A DNA stretch of 64,000 nucleotides from Babesia bovis T2Bo (lineage: Eukaryota; Apicomplexa; Aconoidasida; Piroplasmida; Babesiidae). Each line of letters opens with the position of its first letter. Within the stretch, counting starts at the first letter, position 1. Of this stretch, positions 54,614 to 63,844 are shown one piece after another. The DNA lies in contig NC_010575.1 of assembly GCF_000165395.2 (NCBI RefSeq), forward strand, positions 853,001-917,000, given 5' to 3'. The notes under the pieces are model-generated. The model did no database searches and was not told the origin of the DNA. It worked only from the letters and a program-made list of their open reading frames with translations. The position numbers and the translations under genes were made by a program.

Positions 54614-55825
54614 TTATACGATTAATAGCGTAAGAATCACTATGTAAGTACAAAGTGATACGCTACTGAAGCCAGCTGTAACTAGATAATGTGCGGCTTT
54701 GGAGCATTGCACTATTTTGAAGGGGGAGTTAGGCTCGTCGGTGTCAATTGGTTTTGTAATTGGGGCATAAAATGCGGCCCTCCTTGGATCGTGTTGGATT
54801 GAGCTAGCTTCATGACTGTAGAATTGATTCAGCCTTTTTATTTTATCTTCAAAGCAATATTCATCGAATACCACATCATCATCCTTCTGTATACAATCTT
54901 CTTGCTGGGGAAGGTAGAATAAACCCTGGAATATGTTTCGGATTCGCAAATCTAATTCATCATTTATACCTAGAATATTACCTGTTGCATTCACAGCGTC
55001 AACGATCTTCCTCCCTGCTGTTTTCACCATAGATCTACTCAGGTTACAAAACCGTTGTTTTATGCTGGGTTTAGGATTTGCCGGATTTTCATAGTTACCG
55101 CATATGCATTCTTTGGCAGATTTTACTTTAGATTTAACCCATGAAAAATATACGTTACTGATTCCATTCGATTTCGTTAGACCCATGTCAGTGGTCTTAC
55201 CATTTGCTAGATTCTTACTAGGTTCTACAATATTACTATCCTCCATGCTATTCGTTTTTATATCATTTGCAAATGTTTCTTTTCTGCCATCATGCAGTGC
55301 ATTGCTGAGGTTATTTTTAGATTGTTTGGACGTGTTCCTCCTGAAATAGTTTAAACACCAAATAGCTTTATCGCTCATCGACAGCTGTTGACCTATCAAA
55401 TGAAGCAACTGTCTTAACGCACTGGAATAATTTATTTCTTTTAATGCAACATTTTCTTCTGTTACATTAGGAGTTATGTTGCTGGTACCAGTCTTATCTA
55501 ACGTTTCGTTTAAAGACAAATCTAATGATTCCACTTCTGTATGTCGCAGATGATTGGAACCCCGTTCTGACAAATCAGACCTAGAAGGATAAGTTTCTTC
55601 ATGATGTATTGAATGAATGTTTGATATTGATTTTTGTGTCATTCCAACATCCGGAGCCCCGGCTTCCTGTACCGCGGCACATTCAACCTTTTCGTATGCA
55701 CAGAGCCCTACGTATGCGAGGGCCGCAAAAAGCAGACGACTGCCAAATGTATTACCTAATATGATGGAACAATCCATCCTTCTTGTATCTTGAAAAATTC
55801 CAGCGTCTAATGTGAATGAATTCAA
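54614..55825 (-). CDS. secreted, tail-anchored or GPI-type protein, possible distant family member E
   Basis: Single exon, up to 403 aa; the second ATG (55777, MDCSIILGNTF) gives a good signal peptide, FGSRLLFAALAYVGLCAY. The middle is Asn/Ser/Thr-rich with several N-glycosylation sequons and cysteines. Residues of about 281-306 read TGNILGINDELDLRIRNIFQ then GLFYLP, which resembles the family segment NNILGYTDNSFDLHLLDKFG GLY. The other two segments are missing. The C-terminus (FSSVSLCTYIVILTLLIV) is hydrophobic. It could be a shortened, diverged family member or an unrelated surface protein. Confidence 0.7.
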   Translation of the reverse strand: MNSFTLDAGIFQDTRRMDCSIILGNTFGSRLLFAALAYVGLCAYEKVECAAVQEAGAPDVGMTQKSISNIHSIHHEETYPSRSDLSERGSNHLRHTEVESLDLSLNETLDKTGTSNITPNVTEENVALKEINYSSALRQLLHLIGQQLSMSDKAIWCLNYFRRNTSKQSKNNLSNALHDGRKETFANDIKTNSMEDSNIVEPSKNLANGKTTDMGLTKSNGISNVYFSWVKSKVKSAKECICGNYENPANPKPSIKQRFCNLSRSMVKTAGRKIVDAVNATGNILGINDELDLRIRNIFQGLFYLPQQEDCIQKDDDVVFDEYCFEDKIKRLNQFYSHEASSIQHDPRRAAFYAPITKPIDTDEPNSPFKIVQCSKAAHYLVTAGFSSVSLCTYIVILTLLIV

Positions 55826-56372
55826 ATGAGTGCAATAGCAAGTGGTTCATCGATGTGCTATGCTTACAAATTTCGAAACAAAAATCAATTCTGATGTCAT
55901 CTATATTGATTTTATATAGAACTTTTATACACATTTATCGTAGTGGTGATGCCGCTGCTGTTTCTCTCCGATAGTTCCATGCATCTCTCTCGAAGGAATA
56001 TTCCCGGTATATAAAGAATGCAGTTAAACGGTATACTAAATATATACATAGAAATATCAAGGTAAACTATGTTATCAAAAGATATGTCAGTCGCTATGAT
56101 CATAAAGGCAATACCACAGGTGAAATATATTCATCGAGGTTCACCAAGAGTAAGTAGTATATGACTGTAGAACAAGACCAATTAAACTAACTAAAAATAT
56201 GAAAGTAAACGCCTACGTTGTGGACATACGACGTTTATTAGACCTAAGATTCGTAACTATCTAATATTCTATTTCACATAATGACATAAAATTCACCTAC
56301 AAGGACACCATGCAAACAAAGAAGAAGAATTATTGTTTTAACGACACAGTATATTGCACAATCTATTTGCTA
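55826..56372. other. intergenic, 547 bp
   Basis: Between member E and member F. AT-rich; short frames here look spurious. No upstream motif was found. Confidence 0.5.
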
Positions 56373-58964
56373 TCATAAAATCAATGCCCCTGTGAAGGCT
56401 AGCATAGGGATTATGGAGAGCGCAACCTCAGTGAATCCATCTTTGGTAAACCGTATTTCCCACTCTCTGACTTGCTGTCTAGGATTTAAGCTTTCTCCTG
56501 TTGTTCTATCATCATTATTGAAGATTTGATTTTCTTCGTTTATATCTGTTTCCCTATGCTGGTCGGAAGGAACACTGCTATGATCGACAATCATAGCTTG
56601 CTTTTCAAGATTCTTTGCGTTATTTGGTTCACTACATTCTGGAACTTGGAGATCTATAGGGTTTGATATAACTAGACCAGTGTCTCCATTAGTTGTACTA
56701 TTTGAATCCGGGTGGTTGGAATTGGTTGAAGCCACCACACTGTTGTCCTCATCCAGATTCTTAATATTTCCTGACCCACTTAAGCCTCCAACAAATCGTT
56801 TAAATGCATTATCTAGGCTTGTATTTAATGAAGCAATACAGTTATGTGGCGACTCAGCAATTCCAATGTATAACTCCATAGTATCACGCAATATAGGTAA
56901 CAAGAAATCTAATAAGAGCACATCACGCATGTCGTTTCTTCTATCATATATTTGACTGAAAATACTGTCCCATTCAGATTTATGAGAAAAAGGACCAAAG
57001 ATTTTAACGGGTTGGGAAATTTGCTGTAATGCTGCAGACAGCTTTGGGTGCACGCTTAACGTATCAAATAAATACTTCATCTCTTCTGTACGGGTCATCA
57101 AATTGTTGTGAAACTTATCTATATCACTGCAATCACCCAGTGTTTGTGCTCGTTTGTACATTGTTCTGACTTCATCTAGGCTCTTATATATTTCTTCTAC
57201 TCGAACCTTGTACCAATTAAATGCCTCCACCGTTTTACCAATTAAGGGATATATAAGATATATATTTTGGAAGGTTTCCCCTTTAAGCATTTCTGCACTT
57301 TGGTAGATGGCAAGAGTATCTATCTTTACGTTGGATTTCATATAATCTCTATATATCTCTAACGTTGCATTTACAACGAAACGGTGTTTGACGCCGAATG
57401 TTTCCAGATAATGCTTTAAATCACGTATTGCGTGCTCTCCTTCCATTCTTGCGTTTTCACCACTCCTCTGGGATAATTGTGAGAACCTTTGTTTTGTTTT
57501 TTGGAATTCGCTTGCATATTCTGTATATTCATCCTGTATAGTTTTATAACGATGGCATATAGATTCTCGGTCATGCATCAACTTTTGAGCATTATGTTGC
57601 TTATCGACTACGTTGTACCCAATTATGCCGTTGTATGGTTCGCAGAACCTGTCCATAGCACTTTTCATTCTTTTGGATTCATTTTTATAGTAAACGAAAA
57701 GAAATCTATAATAACTGTCGTCAAGAAACGTCCTATTGTAATTACCTACTCGCGCTATAACACCTTCATTTGTTGACAACATCGCGTTATATCCGTTCTC
57801 AACCACTCTTATAAAAGAACTAAATTCTCTGGTTAATTTCAATATTCCTTTGCTCATAGCTGCTTTTTTCTCCATGGACCATAGATTATACTTCAAAATA
57901 TATTCAAGCAGAGCAATACCATTAAGATAAAAATTTAACAATTCACTAGGGGCATTTTCATCCACTAATGTTAATGAGATGGCCTGAATCACTTTCATGG
58001 AGTGGGAAACGAACCTCATGTACTGTACCATTTCGTTATAATAATTGTGAAAAGCGTAAAATTGCCCTTCTTCTTCCAGAGTTCTGTAATCTGTATGTTT
58101 ATAGAACGTGTATTCCGACAACAACGGATCAGCGGGGCATAAACCATCAGATATTTTTTGCAATACGTTCCATTGTATTTCAATCCACTCCTTTGCGCCA
58201 TCTATAGTCTGCTTTAAAACTTTTAAGTTTTTAACCCAGCCTTGCATCTGTTGATCCAACTTTACGATTTTAGGTTTCTTTCTATATCTCTTTCTCAGTA
58301 TGGTAATAATTTTGAGTACTTTCTGCTCTTTCCTTACAAAATGACTAGTCCTTTTCAACACTTGTAATCTGAGATCATTATCTCGGTTTGACATTAAGAA
58401 TTTGGTAGCTCTTACAAGTGTTACTTGAATGAATGATTGAGATTCTTTGCTCACTTTATTTATATTGTCCTTTAAAGCAACATTAACATCCTTATGTTCA
58501 TCAATTTTAGCAATTTTAATCAATTTATTGACTTCTTTTAGATATCTTTCACACCTTTCCGTCACCTCATTAGCATCATGTACTAATGCATTTACGGCCA
58601 CCTCATGTCCACTGGCTACCAGTGATTGCATCATTCCATTAGACAAATCCAACAGTTCTAAGTCCTTATTGTTAACAGTATAACCAAGAGTCTCATTTAT
58701 ATATTCCAAAATAGTGCGAACCGTTGTTAGATGAATTAAGCGGTTTGGGCTATCCCAAAATGGTCTTACTGTGATTTCGGTTTCAGCCGTTGCATTTTCC
58801 GCTCTTTGTGATGCATCACGTTCGATTATTGCTAGAGCATAATTTGATTTACGTTGAAAACAGAACCATGTTGCCACAAATATAGACGTCATGTACGCCA
58901 CAGTTGCAAAGCTTCTAACCATTTTGATTAGTATCATTTTAAATACTTTTCTATTAAAGTTCAA
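56373..58964 (-). CDS. secreted array family, member F
   Basis: Single exon, 863 aa, the longest member. A hydrophobic N-terminal segment (FATVAYMTSIFVATWFCFQ, residues 19-37) serves as signal peptide or anchor. Shared segments: NETLGYTVNNKDLELLDLSN (90-109), MSNRDNDLRLQVLKRTS (191-207) and LCPADPLLSEYTFY near residue 285. The region of residues 230-270 is very Lys-rich. The C-terminal 110 residues are hydrophilic and Asn/Ser/Thr-rich, then a hydrophobic end (EVALSIIPMLAFTGALIL) resembles a GPI signal. Other in-frame ATGs (residues 10 and 15) could be the start. Confidence 0.8.
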   Translation of the reverse strand: MNFNRKVFKMILIKMVRSFATVAYMTSIFVATWFCFQRKSNYALAIIERDASQRAENATAETEITVRPFWDSPNRLIHLTTVRTILEYINETLGYTVNNKDLELLDLSNGMMQSLVASGHEVAVNALVHDANEVTERCERYLKEVNKLIKIAKIDEHKDVNVALKDNINKVSKESQSFIQVTLVRATKFLMSNRDNDLRLQVLKRTSHFVRKEQKVLKIITILRKRYRKKPKIVKLDQQMQGWVKNLKVLKQTIDGAKEWIEIQWNVLQKISDGLCPADPLLSEYTFYKHTDYRTLEEEGQFYAFHNYYNEMVQYMRFVSHSMKVIQAISLTLVDENAPSELLNFYLNGIALLEYILKYNLWSMEKKAAMSKGILKLTREFSSFIRVVENGYNAMLSTNEGVIARVGNYNRTFLDDSYYRFLFVYYKNESKRMKSAMDRFCEPYNGIIGYNVVDKQHNAQKLMHDRESICHRYKTIQDEYTEYASEFQKTKQRFSQLSQRSGENARMEGEHAIRDLKHYLETFGVKHRFVVNATLEIYRDYMKSNVKIDTLAIYQSAEMLKGETFQNIYLIYPLIGKTVEAFNWYKVRVEEIYKSLDEVRTMYKRAQTLGDCSDIDKFHNNLMTRTEEMKYLFDTLSVHPKLSAALQQISQPVKIFGPFSHKSEWDSIFSQIYDRRNDMRDVLLLDFLLPILRDTMELYIGIAESPHNCIASLNTSLDNAFKRFVGGLSGSGNIKNLDEDNSVVASTNSNHPDSNSTTNGDTGLVISNPIDLQVPECSEPNNAKNLEKQAMIVDHSSVPSDQHRETDINEENQIFNNDDRTTGESLNPRQQVREWEIRFTKDGFTEVALSIIPMLAFTGALIL

Positions 58965-59590
58965 AAACTGTTTCTTATTGTTTAAATAAACACCAGAAGC
59001 AAATATGTATGGATGATCATCAGTGCATATTTCCTATATGTATACAGAACATCTAAGTCGGTCAACAAAAGACTATTTAGCTATCTAATGATATTATTGA
59101 TGCAATAGAAAATGAAATGATCTAAAAGTGTACTCTATAGCTCATTAGCAGCAATAAAATTATTAAATGTTTTCGTAAGTACAATAAAATACAACATACG
59201 TGAAATCAACAAAAATTTCAGAAATAGCTTATATATAAATCAGAATAGTGGACGATAATACGGTTAGTATAAGTAATTTCAGGGCGAAAAATTCTTGCTG
59301 CACTGCAAAAACATTTTCATCGTCGTTTGGAGACCTATTTATAATTCCTTACATACAGAGTATTTTATGCTTAAATTATTAATGATATCAAAAAATGGAG
59401 TAATATAATACTCATTAAACTATTTTACAGCTATTTGTAGATGACCTCATATAATTCTTTTACAAATATTAAATATATGACAGACTCACCAAAGATGCTC
59501 ACCTATGATGAAAAGTAAAAAAAGTACATGTGAACGATGGAGATAAACCAATGAATTATGTTTTTTATGATTATTCCGATACATTTGCAT
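58965..59590. other. intergenic, 626 bp, upstream of member F
   Basis: AT-rich; holds the upstream motif at 59291-59302. No gene is recognised. Confidence 0.5.
59291..59302 (-). promoter_or_regulatory. family upstream motif TGCAGCAWGAAT, copy at member F
   Basis: Sense sequence TGCAGCAAGAAT, 327 bp upstream of the member F start. Its flanks differ from the 261-bp repeat, so it is an independent occurrence. Confidence 0.45.
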
Positions 59591-62035
59591 TTATAGCATT
59601 AATAATAAGAATGACACTATAGTTCTACGGATTTGTTGTGTCATATATCTTGATTTTTTTGCAAAGGACGTTTTCTCTTTGCTTTCTATAAAATCCGACC
59701 TTTTTGATTGACTCAAAAAATTGTCAACTTTTAATTCGTTTTCCAATGAAGATTGAATATCGCCTTTTGTGAATTTAACTTTGAAACCGTTGGCAATAGC
59801 ATATTCTTCTTGCTTATTAGCTAGGGATTGTAGCACTTCTTCCACTGTCTTAGGGGCATCACCCGGTAAAGATGAGGTTGACTGTAGCGTTTTCACTGCA
59901 GGCATTGTGCTTATACACTTTTTTACTTCCCCTAATAGAATAGGTATTTTGTTTTCTATGGACTTGAAAAAATTTTCAAATTCTCTAGCAATAGACGCCA
60001 ATCGCGGAATCATCAGTTTGATTGAAATAATGTGTTCAATAGCTGGTTTGGTTATGTAAAACAGGTTAAAAGATTTTTTCCATTCGTAAGAATTGAAACC
60101 AGTGGCGAATCTTCCTATTTGCTCTATAAATTGATTTATCAGATTTACATTTGACACAGTTAAATACTCTCGATTGAATATATGCCCAATATCCGCAACT
60201 CTAGAGAGTACATTATTGTATTTTTCATCTATACCTTTTAAACAGTTCAATGCATGAGCAGGAAAACCATTGGATCTAATTATTGGCAATTTTGGCACAC
60301 TTTTTTGCAAATTGTTGCCTATTGCTGAATATTCCACTAAAACATCGTCCACATCGATTGATACATTTAACAGTTTGATATACATTTCATAAAACACAAA
60401 TAGGCCACTAATTTCCAGCTCGTTGGTGTTTAAATCATTTTTGATTGCATTCCTTATGCGATAACTATCTTGTATCAGTGTTTTTAATATCACGTAGTCA
60501 ATATAAAGTGCGCCTAATTCTTTATCCATTTTATCTACTACATCTTGTTTAATTCGGTATAACTCTGGTGGCAAATACTTTTCATGTACGATCTTTGGAA
60601 TATCTTGGGTAATTGTATTATTAATGGCTTCGAATTCATCTTGTAATTTCTTGAATGTTACATGCAAAAGCTTCTCTTTGGTTTGTATTTTATTTATTTG
60701 TTGTCTTAGTGCCACATCCGTTATATTGCCTTCGTTTATTTTAAAATGACAATGTTCCACCAAACGATGCAGTTCTTTCCATTCAAATTGATAATATTGC
60801 ACCAAAAATCGATGTATGGCATCCTGCAAAACTATTGCACCTGCTTGTGATTGTTGCTGTCCCATCGCTTTGTCAAATCTTAGTTTCATTTTAGCATCTT
60901 TCTGCATAATGCTAAAAAATGGCACATATTTTTTTTGTAACTGTGCAAATTGTAGATAGTACTTTATTCTTCTTTGAGTATTCCATCGCATCGGCTTATA
61001 GATATATTCAAGAAGTATCATACTTTTCTTAAAGAAATCCATTAAATTCAAAAATAATATTTTATTTAACACCCTAGAGATTCCAAAAATACCATCTTCA
61101 ATAGTAAGAAAAAAAGAATTTACCGCCGTTATTTCATTTAAGTAATCGTGTAAAGACATAAAAACCATACGCTGATCAGGCAAATGAGGTTGAAGAAACT
61201 CATAAAATGAAAAATTTATTAATAAAGGATCAATTGGACAAAGATCCTCAGCAAACTTCGTGATTTCATTTGACTGCTGGTTAAGCCATTGCAACTGTTC
61301 ATTCAATTCATCATTCATGACTTTGATTTTTTTGTGTAGGGTGTCATGTTCAAGGTCCTTTGGGTCGACCTCATAAGTCTTGCCGTATGTGTTTGTCAGC
61401 GCATTTACCAGTGCCGTTGTCTCATCTGCATGTAACAACGAGAAGTCTGTTTTCCTCAAGAGTTCAGCTTTGAAGCTGTTGTCTCGCATCGAGATCAACA
61501 TGTCCATGGTTTCACCCAAGGTCTTATTGAGTAGTTTGCTCAGCATCGGTAGCAGTATGTGTTCTTTGTTTTTTAACTCTTTCCTGCTCTTTGCGTTTAC
61601 ATAGTGTTCTAATATTGCTTCGACATCGTTTATGGTCTGTGTTACGTTAGCACTCAACAGTTTGGCATCATCGAGTAACCTATATAGTGCCTTTTCTCTT
61701 TTTGGATCCTCTAGGTCGACATAGACCTCACCCAACCTTTCTATTAGCCTAATGCTTATTGAGTCATCTGTGTACCCCAAGAGTGTATTGAATGAGTTTA
61801 GCACAGTGATGATAGCTGTAAGGTGTCCCATGGTGTCATCTGCATCATTTATCATGGCTTGTAGCACAGCACTATCATTTGGCAATGCACTTGGCGTGTC
61901 ATTATTATCTTTTATCTTTGGTATGCTAGGATCGATTTGGTCTTCTTGGTTGTTCTTGGTACCAACCAGTTCTGGTGGTGCACAAAGGCACAGGGTACAG
62001 ACGGACAGAGCCGCAAATACGATTCCTGGAGACAT
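59591..62035 (-). CDS. secreted array family, member G
   Basis: Single exon, 814 aa, starting MSPGIVFAALSVCTLCLCAP, a clear signal peptide. The first 256 residues are near-identical to member D. Shared segments: LLGYTDDSISIRLIERLG (85-102), ISMRDNSFKAELLRKTDF (181-198) and LCPIDPLLINFSFYEF (265-280). The rest is helical. The hydrophilic C-terminal region is Lys/Ser-rich and the end (RRTIVSFLLLML) is a short hydrophobic tail, a weak GPI-signal candidate. Confidence 0.83.
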   Translation of the reverse strand: MSPGIVFAALSVCTLCLCAPPELVGTKNNQEDQIDPSIPKIKDNNDTPSALPNDSAVLQAMINDADDTMGHLTAIITVLNSFNTLLGYTDDSISIRLIERLGEVYVDLEDPKREKALYRLLDDAKLLSANVTQTINDVEAILEHYVNAKSRKELKNKEHILLPMLSKLLNKTLGETMDMLISMRDNSFKAELLRKTDFSLLHADETTALVNALTNTYGKTYEVDPKDLEHDTLHKKIKVMNDELNEQLQWLNQQSNEITKFAEDLCPIDPLLINFSFYEFLQPHLPDQRMVFMSLHDYLNEITAVNSFFLTIEDGIFGISRVLNKILFLNLMDFFKKSMILLEYIYKPMRWNTQRRIKYYLQFAQLQKKYVPFFSIMQKDAKMKLRFDKAMGQQQSQAGAIVLQDAIHRFLVQYYQFEWKELHRLVEHCHFKINEGNITDVALRQQINKIQTKEKLLHVTFKKLQDEFEAINNTITQDIPKIVHEKYLPPELYRIKQDVVDKMDKELGALYIDYVILKTLIQDSYRIRNAIKNDLNTNELEISGLFVFYEMYIKLLNVSIDVDDVLVEYSAIGNNLQKSVPKLPIIRSNGFPAHALNCLKGIDEKYNNVLSRVADIGHIFNREYLTVSNVNLINQFIEQIGRFATGFNSYEWKKSFNLFYITKPAIEHIISIKLMIPRLASIAREFENFFKSIENKIPILLGEVKKCISTMPAVKTLQSTSSLPGDAPKTVEEVLQSLANKQEEYAIANGFKVKFTKGDIQSSLENELKVDNFLSQSKRSDFIESKEKTSFAKKSRYMTQQIRRTIVSFLLLML

Positions 62036-62051
62036 ACTGAAAACAAAAGTC
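61271..62051 (-). repeat. 781-bp near-identical 5' block, copy in member G
   Basis: Partner of 51563-52343 in member D, of equal length with few substitutions. The identity ends abruptly inside both genes after the codons for LNQQS. Confidence 0.92.
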
Positions 62052-63005
62052 TCTTTTGTGATGTAATCTATATACGTAATTGTTGTTTTTATGATACGAT
62101 TCTATAATCAATACCATTGCATAATTTACGATCTATTTAATCCTTTAATTTCACATTCTTTTTCGAACTCGTGTTGCGTATAGAAGTATTATATCAGAAG
62201 ACGTGTTTAATACCATATAACATTTATTACATGATAATTAAATCCAGAACAATGTATATACAACATATTGGCAACTGTAAAACCATGCAGTATTTTTTCG
62301 TTGATTATGATTATATAATTTATACGTAATAAAATTTTTGGTGTATAATAATAGTTTAGTGCTATAAAAATCTGGACATCACTGTAGAACAGTCTTGCAA
62401 AAGATTCATGCTGCAGTGCAAAGAATGTTCTATAATTAACTACTCCTGCACATGATGCACAATATTATAAGCTGATATGTCAAACGACAAATTAAAAATT
62501 TATGTGCTTATTGTTTTTTCACTTGAACTTGTCAGAGCTCTCTTACATGAACAAATTGAGACATAAATTTGGTGTATATTTTTTCTAGAAATTTGGGACA
62601 TTAAGGCTGGATTGATATGATGAACAGTGTTATACCTGAAGCAAGTGAGCCATATTTATATCTCATCATTTATGCTCAATATTTTGGAATCATATAAATG
62701 GCATGAGTTATTGCAAATCTAAAGTAGCATTTTTTAAAACAATTTATTTTCGTTATTCCGTTTAACCGTTATATTTATCACCAATCCTAGAGTGAGGCTG
62801 TCGAAGCCTACCTATAGCAGATATTGGTGAATTTTGCCTGATAGTTGTAAATTGTTGATGCCACTTGAAAATTATTAAATATAAGCCACAGAAGTGCACA
62901 ATAACTCATCAAACGTGAATGAACGATAATATATGTTCGCACAATACGAATCTTGGCAATTTATATAACTTTGGTGTATATGGTGTCAGAATGCCAGCTC
63001 CCAAA
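62036..63005. other. intergenic, 970 bp, upstream of member G
   Basis: AT-rich; holds the upstream motif at 62405-62416. Nothing else is recognised. Confidence 0.5.
62405..62416 (-). promoter_or_regulatory. family upstream motif TGCAGCAWGAAT, copy at member G
   Basis: Sense sequence TGCAGCATGAAT, 370 bp upstream of the member G start, in unrelated flanking sequence. The bases just before it (TTGCAC) resemble those at the member F copy (TTGCAG). Confidence 0.45.
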
Positions 63006-63818
63006 TCAACCAAGTGAGACGGTAATAAAGTCTGATGGTATCCAAATGCCATATCGTCGTGCCATTAAACATAACAAAGCAAGAACTTCTTTCATCAGAT
63101 ATGGTAGAATTATACGATTAAGAAGGACTAGACACCAACTGAAAAGCATCACTGCGATTCCCGATCTATAAGCAATAAGATGTACTCTATTCCAGTATTT
63201 CGACTTGACATTTTGCGATGTTCTAATTGAGTTAATTTTATTATTTGTTCCTAGAGTTTTCACAAAATTAGTAACAACATCATGGATTGCATGTATTTTT
63301 GTTAAGTTAAGTTTGTATTGCGCAGATAATCTCGGTGAAGCCTGCAGTACCTTCGCATTTTCTATATCGGTGCATTCGTGGCATCTTTTTTGGATTGAGG
63401 AGAACAAACGCCTTGTCCATCTACTTACATCCTTAAACAACAACAAAAACACTATTGGCGAACGTCTGAATATATACAATTTTGACTCCAAAGCTTTCTT
63501 AGACCACAATACGGATGAGTATAAGTCTTCTATCGACCTGGCCTCATTATATTTGTCCAAACATTGTGAGAAGAGATTCCTTATCAGACGGTACGTAGAT
63601 GAGCGGAGAGCCCATAGACGCTTCCTCTTAGCATATTCCAGAGTCGGATAGTGCACCAATCCATTGTAATTAGTTTCTATTTCCCTTTGTAATCTCAATA
63701 CGGGTGGCTTTGAGGCAAATAGCTTAAGGTGTAATTGCGGCAATAAACTCCGCGTAGTTATGATGGAATCAGCTAGGTTTACACATACACACAACGGTAT
63801 AAATATTGATAAATACAT
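63006..63818 (-). CDS. membrane protein of unknown function with signal peptide
   Basis: Single-exon frame of 270 aa. The start MYLSIFIPLCVCVNLADS looks like a short signal peptide. The middle is basic and helical (YAKRKRLWALRSSTYRLIRN). One or two hydrophobic segments lie near residues 218-255 (IAVMLFSWCLVLLNRIILPY, VLALLCLMA). None of the three array-family segments is present. The signal peptide followed by a basic region could mean apicoplast or secretory membranes; no family is recognised. It lies just downstream of the ARF gene, with only 26 bp between its ATG and the ARF stop. Confidence 0.6.
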   Translation of the reverse strand: MYLSIFIPLCVCVNLADSIITTRSLLPQLHLKLFASKPPVLRLQREIETNYNGLVHYPTLEYAKRKRLWALRSSTYRLIRNLFSQCLDKYNEARSIEDLYSSVLWSKKALESKLYIFRRSPIVFLLLFKDVSRWTRRLFSSIQKRCHECTDIENAKVLQASPRLSAQYKLNLTKIHAIHDVVTNFVKTLGTNNKINSIRTSQNVKSKYWNRVHLIAYRSGIAVMLFSWCLVLLNRIILPYLMKEVLALLCLMARRYGIWIPSDFITVSLG

Positions 63819-63844
63819 AGAATTTTATGCAGTGTCTACAACAA

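Noticed and set aside
55752..56103. Two small minus-strand frames upstream of member E
   Set aside because: They are short, lack homology and overlap the 5' region of E in another frame; alternative short-frame noise in AT-rich DNA.
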